Assembly: GCA_945860545.1 (NCBI GenBank)
Contig: CAMAQM010000017.1
Span: 1 to 40,325, forward strand
Source of the DNA: Bifidobacterium breve
GTDB taxonomy: Bacteria; Actinomycetota; Acidimicrobiia; Acidimicrobiales; Acidimicrobilacustridaceae
DNA: 40,325 nt
Reading direction: 5' to 3'
Shown: positions 15,240 to 22,545 of the stretch, piece after piece
Position numbering within the stretch: the stretch's first letter is position 1
Layout: each line of letters begins with the position of its first letter
Translations under genes and position numbers: made by a program
Notes under the pieces: model-generated
The model's database searches: none
Told to the model about the DNA's origin: nothing
The model's input: the letters and a program-made list of their open reading frames with translations, nothing else

Positions 15240-17339
15240 TCAGGCACCTCGGGTGCCGCGGGGCACCACCATCAGGCCTGAGAAACACATCTCGTCGACG
15301 GTTCCTTCTGACCAGGTGATGTAACGCGCTTCGGGCACCTTGAGGTGGGCACGGTCCCACGAACACTCGATGAGGATCTTGTCGCCCTGGTTCAGCTCGA
15401 GCGGATCGACGAACTCGTACCCGATCTGCCAACCGAAATCCCACACCGGAATGTCGAGGAGAACCTTCTCCGACGGCGTCCCCGGATTCAGCGTCATTCT
15501 GAACGTCTCGCCAAGTTCGTGCATGTGGCCGAACACGAAGAGTGCGGTCTGGTCGCGACGCACCGTGTTGACGCAACTGGCTTGGGTGCGGCCGTCAGTG
15601 TCGGCGGCGAGCGCAGCGATGTCGGCGCCGCACCGACCGACCAGACCGTTGGGGATGAAAGCAGGGCCCACCCCGAACCGGGTGGCGATGTCGGCGATGG
15701 CGGCGTCGCGGTCGCACAGCGGGCCTTCCTCAAGTCCGGCACGACACGGCAGTTCGGCAGGGGCCAACATGATCCAGTTGGTGACCTCAAGGGGGTCGAC
15801 CCCTTCGGGCAACAACTCCACTTCGAGTTTGGACAGGTCGGCGGGGGCGCTGTGGGCGAAGTGGTAGTGGACCTGCAACACAATGAGGTCACCGGGCTCG
15901 AGTTTGAGGCCGGTTCCCTCCGGGAAACGGGTCACGTCCTGGCCGGGCGCCCACGCCAGGAACTGGTTGCTCATCCCCCCGCCGGCACCGCCGCCGGTCA
16001 CGTCGATACACGACCATCCGGGTCCGGGATCGGCGGCGTCACGCGCAGCAATGGCGTCGCGGCCTGCAGCGGTGATCTTGGTACCGATGGCGTGGTGGAC
16101 GATCTCGGTCTGGTCCGGCACGAATTCGTACGCCCCCATCCAGCGGGTGGAGGTGACCTTGGGGTCAAGCGCGAAACACCGGTAGTCGTCACGCTTGGCC
16201 GTGGAACCAACGTAGGGCTCATCGGCGGTGAGGGTGAGATCGGCGCGCACCGGAGCGATGTCGGGTGGAGGTGCCACGATGGGTGTGGTCGGGTCCACGT
16301 CGAGTTCGGCGCCAGCCGCGGCCCACGCCACCACAGCATCGATCTGTTCCTGGGACAGTGACCGGTCGTGGGTGAAAGGTGCACTCAAGTCCGACGCCGG
16401 CCAGGGCGGCATGAACCGGGTCTTGGTCACGAGCGACAGCCCTGAGGCGACATCGACGGCATCCTGGGCGGTGTTGAGCTGCCACACCTTCGACCCGACG
16501 CCACCATCGTTGTGACACCCCGCACAGGTGTCGGTGAGGATGGGGAGCACGGCGTCACGGAACGACGGGCCCCCACCGGTGGAGGCCTGCTCGGCGGTGA
16601 CGGCGCGGGTGGTGGTGGGGATGTCCTCACGGGCGGGATCCACGAACACGATGTCGAAGTCGAGAGTGACCTCGTCGCCGGTGCGCACAAACCCCAACAG
16701 TTCGATCGGACCGATGCCGAAATCGGACATCTTCACGACGGTCGATGCCTGGAGGCGAACCTCGTTGTCGGCAACCGTGGCGGTGCCCGTCAGGGTGGCT
16801 GGCCGGCTCGTCTCTTTCACCGTGAGCTCACCGGGGATCGTCAGGTCATACCCGACGCCGTCCTCGACGCTCGTGGGAAGGCCCGCAACATCACCGGGAA
16901 CGAAACGGGCCAACGGGAACTCCCCGGATTCGAGGAAGTCGTGACGGAGACGGCGGTCACGCATTTCCTCATCGGAGTCGAGCTGTTGGACGTTGACGAC
17001 GATCTCGCCGAACTCGGACGCCGTGGGGTCGTCAGTGTCGACCACGATGTCCCCGGCGATGCCCTGAGTCGATCCGGTGGCCGTCTTGTCGATACCGGCG
17101 AGGGTTTCCCCAACCTCGTAGGACACCGACGAGCGGAGCGGCTGGACGCGATACAGCGTCTCGCCGGGTTCGTCAGCGACAAGTTGTTGGGCGGTGGGCA
17201 CCACATAGAGCACGGGGAGGTCAGGGACGTTGACCTGACCCCACACGTACCAGCCACCGACACCCAACAGGGCCACGACGGTAACCACGAGGCCACCCAC
17301 CCACGGGTGACCAGAAATGAACGAACCGGCTCTGCGCAC
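15240..17339 (-). CDS. Exported YceI / cytochrome c / copper monooxygenase-like fusion protein
   Basis: This 699-residue protein has an N-terminal membrane anchor (about 12-34) and three domains. Residues about 58-235 resemble the YceI lipocalin-like fold, which binds polyisoprenoid or amphiphilic ligands. Residues 255-345 form a c-type cytochrome with CAGCH (Cys272, Cys275, His276) and a likely axial Met310 in RFMPPWP. Residues 365-695 resemble the copper type II ascorbate-dependent monooxygenase fold. The copper-H histidines are His415, His416 and a histidine of VHYH (491-493); the copper-M ligands are His605 and His607 (GHMH) and Met684 (DEMC). All six copper ligands are thus present. It needs the ccm system for heme. 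The start is GTG after GGGGGGA, with TAGGGT at 17369-17374 as promoter. The substrate is unknown. Confidence 0.85.
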   Translation of the reverse strand: MRRAGSFISGHPWVGGLVVTVVALLGVGGWYVWGQVNVPDLPVLYVVPTAQQLVADEPGETLYRVQPLRSSVSYEVGETLAGIDKTATGSTQGIAGDIVVDTDDPTASEFGEIVVNVQQLDSDEEMRDRRLRHDFLESGEFPLARFVPGDVAGLPTSVEDGVGYDLTIPGELTVKETSRPATLTGTATVADNEVRLQASTVVKMSDFGIGPIELLGFVRTGDEVTLDFDIVFVDPAREDIPTTTRAVTAEQASTGGGPSFRDAVLPILTDTCAGCHNDGGVGSKVWQLNTAQDAVDVASGLSLVTKTRFMPPWPASDLSAPFTHDRSLSQEQIDAVVAWAAAGAELDVDPTTPIVAPPPDIAPVRADLTLTADEPYVGSTAKRDDYRCFALDPKVTSTRWMGAYEFVPDQTEIVHHAIGTKITAAGRDAIAARDAADPGPGWSCIDVTGGGAGGGMSNQFLAWAPGQDVTRFPEGTGLKLEPGDLIVLQVHYHFAHSAPADLSKLEVELLPEGVDPLEVTNWIMLAPAELPCRAGLEEGPLCDRDAAIADIATRFGVGPAFIPNGLVGRCGADIAALAADTDGRTQASCVNTVRRDQTALFVFGHMHELGETFRMTLNPGTPSEKVLLDIPVWDFGWQIGYEFVDPLELNQGDKILIECSWDRAHLKVPEARYITWSEGTVDEMCFSGLMVVPRGTRGA

Positions 17340-17368
17340 ACATCCCCCCGGACTGCTTGAGTTCCCAA

Positions 17369-17374
17369 ACCCTA
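17369..17374 (-). promoter_or_regulatory. -10 element TAGGGT of the YceI/heme/copper gene
   Basis: The minus-strand hexamer TAGGGT lies 29 bases before the GTG at 17339. This leaves a leader of roughly 20 bases that includes the GGGGGGA ribosome binding site. Confidence 0.5.
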
Positions 17375-17427
17375 GGCGACAGGTTCAGGGACCCACGCAT
17401 CATGGCCCGACCCCGCCTGCTTGAGGG

Positions 17428-18102
17428 TCAGGATTCGGTTTGCATCCGGTAACGCTCGAGATCGATGGCGAGGAACAGCGCCTCGGCACGCACGAACACG
17501 CCGTCGGGCCCCTCGCCGGTTGCCTCAATCCAGAGCTTGCGTCCGGCGCGGTCGCGGACCCGGGCGGTGAACCGCACCGGGACATGGAGGGGTGCGGGGC
17601 CCACGAAGTCGATGCTCAGGTTGGCGGTGTACGCCAACTCGCCAGTGAACGACAGCACGAAACCCATCGTCTCGTCGATGAGCGCCGCCACGATGCCACC
17701 GTGGGCGCGCCCCGGTGCCCCCTCGTGAGCGGCGCGGAGCAACGCAGTTCCCACCACCGAGTCCCCGTAGCGACGGCACTCAAGACCGATCCCGAGCGGG
17801 TTGGTCCGTCCCGACACCACCGAGTCGCCGAACAAGTCGAGCAATCCGCCGTCGAGATCAACCTCAACGGCCATTGTCAGACGCGGACCGTCCTCGGGAC
17901 GATCGGCAGCGGTCAGTTCACTAAGGCGATCCCTCGTCGGGAGTTGCTCGGCGGCTGCGGCGAGTTCGTTGGCTGCCGCAGTGACCCGACGGGCGAGTTC
18001 GACAGTGGGTTGATGCCCCATGAGGGCGTGACCAAGTCGTTGCACTGCGGCAGCCATCTCGGCGCGTGCGGCCACCTCTTGTGAAGTTGTGGCAGAGCTC
18101 AT
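17428..18102 (-). CDS. PaaI/hotdog-fold acyl-CoA thioesterase
   Basis: This 224-residue protein has a C-terminal hotdog domain (about 125-215) with the family motif GRAHGGIVAALIDETMGF, where HGG and the following acid are the active-site elements. The usual tail follows (IEATGEGPDGVFVRAEALFLAID). It probably hydrolyses an acyl-CoA. The N-terminal 110 residues are helical and less conserved. The frame stays open upstream to about 18534, but the ATG at 18102 is preferred because TAGGTT lies seven bases before it and because the upstream translation is a Gly-rich sequence unrelated to thioesterases. Confidence 0.85.
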   Translation of the reverse strand: MSSATTSQEVAARAEMAAAVQRLGHALMGHQPTVELARRVTAAANELAAAAEQLPTRDRLSELTAADRPEDGPRLTMAVEVDLDGGLLDLFGDSVVSGRTNPLGIGLECRRYGDSVVGTALLRAAHEGAPGRAHGGIVAALIDETMGFVLSFTGELAYTANLSIDFVGPAPLHVPVRFTARVRDRAGRKLWIEATGEGPDGVFVRAEALFLAIDLERYRMQTES

Positions 18103-18109
18103 GGCTGCG

Positions 18110-18115
18110 AACCTA
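18110..18115 (-). promoter_or_regulatory. -10 element TAGGTT of the thioesterase gene (leaderless)
   Basis: On the minus strand TAGGTT is separated from the ATG at 18102 by seven bases. No ribosome binding site fits between them. Confidence 0.45.
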
Positions 18116-18534
18116 ACAGTGCCCGCCCCGGCCGCCAGCGCCGTTGGGCAGCCAGATCCCCGGGACCCCATTGCCACCATTCCCCCGAGGCTCCCAGCGC
18201 CCCCATTGCCCCAACTACCTCCGAGGCCTCCGTTTCCGCCCGTTGACCCGACGTCGCTCCCCAACTGTGGGTCGGTGAGTGCCAGGTCAAACGCGGCGGG
18301 CGGTAGGGCGGGTGACTCCCGCTCGGGACACGTCAGCAGGAACTGGTTGGCGCCGTTGGCGGTGCGGGAGGTTTGAACAACGAACGCATCGTTGAAGGTC
18401 ATCATGTTGAAATACTCAATGATGGATTCGTCGTCGGATGAGGCCTCGCACGGTGTCGAGAGGCTGTCGATGAACAGCGACGCCCGGTACAACGTGGCGG
18501 GGAGCACGGCACCAGATGGCGACAGGATCCGCAA
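18116..18534 (-). pseudogene. Possible remnant of an exported Gly-rich protein gene
   Basis: An open minus-strand stretch reads RILSPSGAVLPATLYRASLF, then IEYFNMMTFNDAFVVQTSRT, and ends in a Gly/Asn-rich tract, GSTGGNGGLGGSWGNGGAGS. It has no good start codon (only a TTG) and no stop before the thioesterase frame. A neighbouring frame just upstream reads CAITGAVTCDGAGNA, which could be the same protein before a frameshift. I take it as decayed coding sequence. The opposite strand has a Pro-rich frame over the same bases that looks like a shadow. I do not recognise a family. Confidence 0.3.
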
Positions 18535-18874
18535 CGCCTCAACAGCGCATTGCCAGCACCGTCACAGGTGACCGCTCCGGTGATCGCACAGATGACGGTG
18601 GCGCAACGGCGTCGGGCCCGTCGCCGTCCCTGCGACCGCGTGACGCGGCTCGGGCCCACACGACGATCCCGGCGATCTGAATCACCGACGAGAGAACAAC
18701 GCCAGAGGACTCAGAGGCCGTTGTAAGGTCGCTGCGGGAAGGGGAGCCCACCACCGTCGGGTGTACGCGCTCCGGACCGACCAGGCGCGTGGAGGTGCGG
18801 TGCACGGTTCGGACGACGAGACAGCCCGGGAACTCGCTGGAATCGCTGCTGGCGCCGGGCTGTCGTCGATCACC
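18535..18874 (+). other. Eroded intergenic stretch
   Basis: No intact gene is seen. The minus strand carries short frames in different phases, consistent with a frameshifted remnant. On the plus strand a TAAGGT box at about 18725 could be a promoter for the chimeric reading frame that follows. That frame is open from a GTG at 18761, but its recognisable protein sequence begins only near 18875. Confidence 0.35.
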
Positions 18875-19504
18875 ATGCTGGCATGGCGAGACCTCGCTGA
18901 CACCGAGGCCGGCGGGTCCGAGGTCCACGCCGACCGGGTGGCAACCGAGTGGGCACGGGCCGGCCTCGACGTCACCCTGCGGACCTCCGCGGCGCGCGGC
19001 TTCCCCCGTGACGAAACCCGGCACGGGTACCGGGTGATCCGCCGATCGGGACGCAACCGGGTGTTCCCGACCGCCATCCGTGATCAGCTGCGAGGACGGC
19101 TCGGTCCGACGGACGCCAATGAACGCCTCATCACGATGGCCCTCACGGCACTCATCAGCGCCCTCGTGGTGCTCCCAGCCGTGATCGGTGAACACAGCGA
19201 TGGTCCGATGGCGAGGGCGCTGCGCCGGCGCACCATCTCGTGGATCGGCATGGTGTCCTATGGCATCTATCTGTGGCACCTGCTTGTCATGCGATGGCTG
19301 GAGGAAACCTGGCAACTCAAGGACTTCTGGCCACTTCTCGGCGCGACGGTTGTGCTCACGATCCCGATTGCGGCGGCGAGTTGGTACCTGGTGGAAGCCC
19401 CACTGCTGCGTCGCAAGGATCCACGGCCGAGATCCCGTGCACGTGATGAATCGCCGGTGCCGGCGGGGAAAATCGGTGCACCTCGCCGGCGAGACGCTCC
19501 ATGA
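18875..19504 (+). pseudogene. Chimera: glycosyltransferase N-terminus joined to acyltransferase-3 C-terminus
   Basis: The 209-residue frame has two unrelated parts. Residues 1 to about 67 (LAWRDLADTEAGGSEVHADR, then RDETRHGYRVIRRSGR) are the first part of a GT4 glycosyltransferase N-terminal domain. From about residue 80 the sequence is the end of an OafA-type membrane acyltransferase: three to four membrane helices, SWIGMVSYGIYLWHLLVMRW, and SWYLVEAPLLRR. Neither part can be active alone: the GT lacks its sugar-nucleotide domain, and the acyltransferase lacks its N-terminal active-site helices. This is the pattern left by an in-frame deletion between two neighbouring surface-glycan genes. 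Whether it is still expressed is unknown; an assembly join is a further possibility. Confidence 0.7.
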
Positions 19505-19511
19505 ACGGCGG

Positions 19512-19517
19512 TAGGGT
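19512..19517 (+). promoter_or_regulatory. -10 element TAGGGT of glsA
   Basis: TAGGGT lies 24 bases before the GTG at 19542. The short leader between carries GTGGAGG four bases before the start codon. Confidence 0.5.
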
Positions 19518-19541
19518 TTGCCACCAGGTCGTGGAGGTGCT

Positions 19542-20618
19542 GTGACTCGATCCGATGAGACACCAGGCGGTAGCGGGGCACCCGACGACCTCGACCGACT
19601 CCTGGCTGGTATCGAAGCCAAGGCCTCGCCCCTGCGTGCCGTGGTTGAGGAGGTCCACCGCCGCCATGTCGGGTGCACCGACGGTCGCGTGGCTGACTAC
19701 ATCCCCGAGCTTGCCGCCGCCGACCCCGCCCACTTCGGCCTGGCCATCACTGCAGTCGACGGCCAGTCCTTCACCGCCGGCAACACCGACATCGCTTTCA
19801 CGATCCAGTCCGTCACAAAGCCATTCACCTACGGACTCGCACTGGAGGACAACGGCCTTGAGGTTGTCCTCGATCGGGTTGGAGTCGAACCGTCAGGGGA
19901 CGCCTTCAACGCCATCGAGCTCGATCCCAGGACCAACCGACCGTTCAACCCCATGGTGAACGCCGGGGCCATCGCCACCACCGACCTCGTCAAGGGCCCC
20001 GACCTAGTGGCGCGGACGAAACGGGTCAACGCCATGCTGGCCCGCTACGCCGGCCGCACCCTCAACATTGACCAGTCCGTGATGCTGAGCGAACAGGCAA
20101 CCTCCCACCGCAACCGCGCCATGGCGCTGCTCATGCAGTCCGCCGGCGCCGTCTCCGACCGGGTCGAGGAGAGCCTCGACCTCTACACCGGGCAGTGCTC
20201 GATGCTCGTCGACGCCAGGGACCTCTCGGTCATGGCGGCGACGCTTGCCAACGGCGGGGTGAACCCCCTTACCGGCGAGCAGGCCCTCGACCCCCGGTAC
20301 GTGAAGCACGTCCTTGGCGTGATGTACACCTGCGGCATGTACGACCACGCCGGTGCCTGGTCGGTGCGTGTCGGACTGCCCGCCAAGAGCGGAGTCGCCG
20401 GCGGACTGCTCGCCGTGGTTCCCGGACGCCTCGGGATTGGTGCCTACTCTCCGGCGCTTGACGAGGCCGGCAACAGCGTGCGGGGCGCACTGGCCATCGA
20501 GGAACTGTCCGAGCGTCTCGGCTTGCATCTGCTCGAACCCCACCCCTCCGACATGGTCACCGAACTGCGGCGTCCCCGACGGATCAGTGAACCCGGACGC
20601 AACACCACCTCCGACTGA
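19542..20618 (+). CDS. glsA: Glutaminase A
   Basis: This 358-residue serine-dependent glutaminase converts glutamine to glutamate and ammonia. The beta-lactamase-like catalytic pair is in TIQSVTKPF (Ser90, Lys93). Other family segments are GRVADYIPELAAADP, NPMVNAGAIATT, SEQATSHRNRAMA and the C-terminal AKSGVAGG. Length is slightly above the usual 310 because of a polar N-terminal extension and a basic C-terminal tail. The GTG start is set by GGAGG four bases upstream. It is intact although it lies between the chimeric gene and the island boundary, and it is followed by a strong terminator. Confidence 0.95.
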   Translation: MTRSDETPGGSGAPDDLDRLLAGIEAKASPLRAVVEEVHRRHVGCTDGRVADYIPELAAADPAHFGLAITAVDGQSFTAGNTDIAFTIQSVTKPFTYGLALEDNGLEVVLDRVGVEPSGDAFNAIELDPRTNRPFNPMVNAGAIATTDLVKGPDLVARTKRVNAMLARYAGRTLNIDQSVMLSEQATSHRNRAMALLMQSAGAVSDRVEESLDLYTGQCSMLVDARDLSVMAATLANGGVNPLTGEQALDPRYVKHVLGVMYTCGMYDHAGAWSVRVGLPAKSGVAGGLLAVVPGRLGIGAYSPALDEAGNSVRGALAIEELSERLGLHLLEPHPSDMVTELRRPRRISEPGRNTTSD

Positions 20619-20656
20619 CGAACCCCGTCGCACCGCACACCCACGGCCAAACGACG

Positions 20657-20682
20657 AGGACCGAGCCTCACGGCTCGGTCCT
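20657..20682 (+). terminator. Perfect hairpin after glsA
   Basis: AGGACCGAGCC and GGCTCGGTCCT pair over 11 bases around a TCAC loop, 38 bases after the glsA stop. There is no U-run, as is usual in GC-rich actinobacteria. It would also serve a convergent gene ending at 20731, which fits an ancestral acyl-CoA dehydrogenase ending there. Confidence 0.75.
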
Positions 20683-20728
20683 GTCACGTCCTGGGCGCCA
20701 AGCGCCCCGACTCTCCTGGTTGGGCGGT

Positions 20729-20808
20729 GACTACTCGATCCGCAAGCCCGAGATCGCCCGGCTGATCACCAGCTCCTGGATCTGCTCGGTGCCCTCGAAG
20801 ATGTCGAA
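20729..20808. repeat. Left copy of 80 bp direct repeat (candidate attL)
   Basis: These 80 bases match 33067-33146 in the same orientation with four mismatches. The last 35 bases (20774-20808) are identical and end abruptly, after which the sequences are unrelated. All four mismatches lie on the stop-codon side of the identical core, as expected if recombination in the core joined a native gene end to a slightly diverged incoming gene end. Confidence 0.9.
20731..20808 (-). pseudogene. Orphan 3' end of an acyl-CoA dehydrogenase gene
   Basis: The minus strand encodes the last 25 residues plus TAG stop of an acyl-CoA dehydrogenase. It includes FEGTEQIQEL, whose Glu is the catalytic base in the family. 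The peptide is identical to the end of the intact gene at 33069-34298, and the four base differences are silent. Nothing upstream of it belongs to a dehydrogenase. It is a displaced gene end, not an expressed gene. Confidence 0.92.
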
Positions 20809-20854
20809 ACCATTGGAGCATGGCTCAATTCGGCTGAAAGCACGGGGTAGGCAG

Positions 20855-20886
20855 GTCAATCTGTGACGCAGTTGTCACAGATTGAC
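20855..20886. repeat. Perfect 13 bp inverted repeat inside the left boundary
   Basis: The arms 20855-20867 and 20874-20886 read GTCAATCTGTGAC and GTCACAGATTGAC around a six-base loop. It lies 46 bases inside the left direct repeat and 88 bases before the excisionase-like frame. Half of it (CAATCTGTGACGC) recurs on the other strand at 32925-32937 near the right boundary. It may be a recombinase arm-type site or an operator of the xis/int pair; a terminator is less likely because no gene ends here. Confidence 0.7.
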
Positions 20887-20973
20887 GTACAGATCTGCCC
20901 TCCCAGGTCGGTCCAGGTCACTTCTCGCCACTCCTGCCGAGAGCGTTATCTCGTGCGAACCGATAGGTCTCGC

Positions 20974-21273
20974 ATGAGCCAGCCACCAGATCAGCCAACC
21001 TCACCCTCCAGCGAGCCGTACGAGCCGTTGTGGAAGATCCGCAACATCGCCGCCTAGTACCAGCAGACCGAACGGGCCACCCGCGAAACGGTCAAGGAAC
21101 AGGGCTTTCCCGCACCAGCGCAAGGTAACCCTCGGCGATGGGTTCCGCACGAAGTCGTGGCCTAGGCGAAGAACCCTCGACGCGGTAGGCGCGGAGCCGG
21201 TGGGGCGAGCAGCCGGACGACCGATCGAAGTAGCGGTGCCCGCCGACTGCGGGATGGTCACGATGACTGGTGA
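20974..21273 (+). pseudogene. Excisionase-like (HTH) reading frame with two in-frame TAG codons
   Basis: Read through, the frame has 99 codons before a TGA. LWKIRNIAA, then TERATRETVKEQGFPAPAQG and PRRWVPHEVVA, resemble the small winged MerR-like helix-turn-helix of actinobacterial excisionases. TAG codons stand at 21055-21057 and 21163-21165, both at places where relatives usually have Trp (IAAW and VVAWAKN), so each is one G-to-A change from TGG. No frameshift is present. Its end overlaps the integrase-like frame by 20 bases, the usual xis-int arrangement. It is most simply a decaying gene. Translation would begin at the ATG at 20974. Confidence 0.55.
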
Positions 21274-21484
21274 CTACAAGAAGTCGAAATGGGTGAAAGG
21301 CGGGATCAGCATCGTAAAAGACGGTCGGGTCTCCTACAACGCGGACCTCACTAAGCCACGCGGTCATCGTGGGGAGCGAAAGCAGTTCCGGGCCGGATCT
21401 ACCGAGGCCGCTGAGGCGTTCGCACGCAAACTCCTAGACCGTCGCGATCTGGCCCTCGGGCTTGACATCGAGATGGATTCCACG
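21254..21484 (+). pseudogene. Truncated integrase-like N-terminal fragment
   Basis: About 77 codons from the ATG at 21254 read KSKWVKGGISIVKDGRVSYN, then RKQFRAGSTEAAEAFARKLL. This three-strand-plus-helix pattern is like the N-terminal arm-binding domain of tyrosine recombinases. The catalytic domain with its Arg-His-Arg-Tyr residues is absent, because the frame runs directly into an ABC-transporter fragment near 21485. The assignment depends on weak sequence resemblance plus position next to the candidate excisionase and attachment site. Alone, the fragment would be called unknown. Confidence 0.5.
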
Positions 21485-21729
21485 TGGCAGTGGCTGTTCG
21501 ACGAAGCCACCAGCGCCCTCGACAACGTGTCGCAGTCATTGGTCACCGAGACGGTGGCGGAGCTGCCCATCACCCGCATTGTGGGGCCCATCGCCTCAGC
21601 ACCATCGTTGCCGCAGAGCGCGTCGTGGTGCTCGATGGCGGCCGCGTCGTTGAGCAGGGCTCCCCCGCAGCGCTGCTGGATGCCGGCCAGGTCTTTGCCC
21701 GCATGGCCGCCCGCCAGGTACTGGCGTGA
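21485..21729 (+). pseudogene. C-terminal remnant of an exporter-type ABC ATPase, frameshifted
   Basis: The sequence begins at Walker B and D-loop (WLFDEATSALDNVSQ) and runs through ELPITRIV. It then continues only in another frame as AHRLSTIVAAERVVVLDGGR, including the H-loop His, and ends ARMAARQVLA. A one-base loss near 21583-21590 breaks the frame. Everything before Walker B is missing, where the integrase-like fragment takes over. The ITRIV(IAHRLSTI) style resembles bacteriocin/peptide-export ABC proteins, which is only a hint. The TGA at 21727 overlaps the next gene's GTG start. Confidence 0.85.
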
Positions 21730-22427
21730 CCGTGGCAGCCGTGTGGCCGAACCAGCTCGCAGCAGGTATTGCCATCACCACCGGGTTGGCCGCCTTCACG
21801 GTGTTCGTCGGCGTGGCCGTTGCCTACGCAGCAGTGGATCGGGCCGGTCGGCAGCGAAGTCGGGCGTCTGCTGATGCCGTCGTGGTGCTCGGTGCGCAAG
21901 CCATCGCCGACCGCCCCTCACCCGAGTTGCGGGCCCGCCTCGACGGTGCGGTCGGGGCCTGGGATGCGGGGCAGGCCCCGGTGGTCGTGTGCTGCGGTGG
22001 CGTGAGTGATGGGGTCGACGAGCGCGACGTCATGGCCGCCTACCTCGCTTCGGTTGGGGTGACCGACACCGCCATCGTGACCCTCGTCGGAGCCACGACC
22101 CGTCGCAGCATGCAGTCGGTCGCCGCTTCGGGGTTCACCCGAATCCTGGTGGTCACCTCGCCGAACCATGTCCGTCGTGCCGTGACTGAGGCCCGCCGGC
22201 ACGGTCTTGAGGCAGTGGGCTGTCCGGCGCCGAACAGCCCGGAACAAGCGGACCCGTCCATTCGCCGGCTGCGCACGGTCACCGAGGTGGTGGCACTTGC
22301 CTGGTACGCACTGCCCGGTTCCGTGACGGCGCACGCAGCCACCGGGCCCCGCACGATCCGTCATCGTGTTCCCGAACTCGTTGCCGGCCGGGTGCGACGC
22401 CGCCGGACAGAAGCGCAATCGTCGTAG
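21726..22427 (+). CDS. DUF218/YdcF-family protein
   Basis: This 233-residue protein has an N-terminal membrane helix (about 11-35) and a DUF218 domain. Visible are ADAVVVLGAQ, VVVCCGGVSDGVDERDVMAAYL and RILVVTSPNHVRRAV. Family members (SanA, ElyC, YdcF) act in envelope polysaccharide and lipid-carrier metabolism, although the reaction is not settled. The GTG start overlaps the stop of the ABC remnant, so it was once in an operon with that exporter. The C-terminal 30 residues are basic. Confidence 0.85.
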   Translation: MTVAAVWPNQLAAGIAITTGLAAFTVFVGVAVAYAAVDRAGRQRSRASADAVVVLGAQAIADRPSPELRARLDGAVGAWDAGQAPVVVCCGGVSDGVDERDVMAAYLASVGVTDTAIVTLVGATTRRSMQSVAASGFTRILVVTSPNHVRRAVTEARRHGLEAVGCPAPNSPEQADPSIRRLRTVTEVVALAWYALPGSVTAHAATGPRTIRHRVPELVAGRVRRRRTEAQSS

Positions 22428-22522
22428 TCGTCCCCACGTCGCGGCGATCGCAGGCTCGCAGTCCGTCGAGGTCGAGCGCGATGCGGCGCGTTCGGAGGGC
22501 TCGGCTGCACGCGTCGGCGGGC

Positions 22523-22528
22523 TAGCCT
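22523..22528 (+). promoter_or_regulatory. -10 element TAGCCT of the methyltransferase gene
   Basis: TAGCCT lies 17 bases before the GTG at 22546. GGGGAGG in the short leader is the ribosome binding site. Confidence 0.45.
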
Positions 22529-22545
22529 TACGTCGGGGAGGTCCT

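Noticed and set aside
18089-18376. Proline-rich plus-strand protein
   Set aside because: It mirrors a Gly-rich minus-strand frame, overlaps the thioesterase start, and has no ribosome site or promoter.
20855-20886. Transcription terminator
   Set aside because: No gene ends just upstream, the loop lacks a following T-run, and half of the sequence recurs at the other boundary, which favours a protein-binding site.
20974-21273. Genome-wide reassignment of TAG to a sense codon
   Set aside because: Several intact genes end at TAG, including the GT4 gene and the acyl-CoA dehydrogenase, so TAG is a normal stop here.
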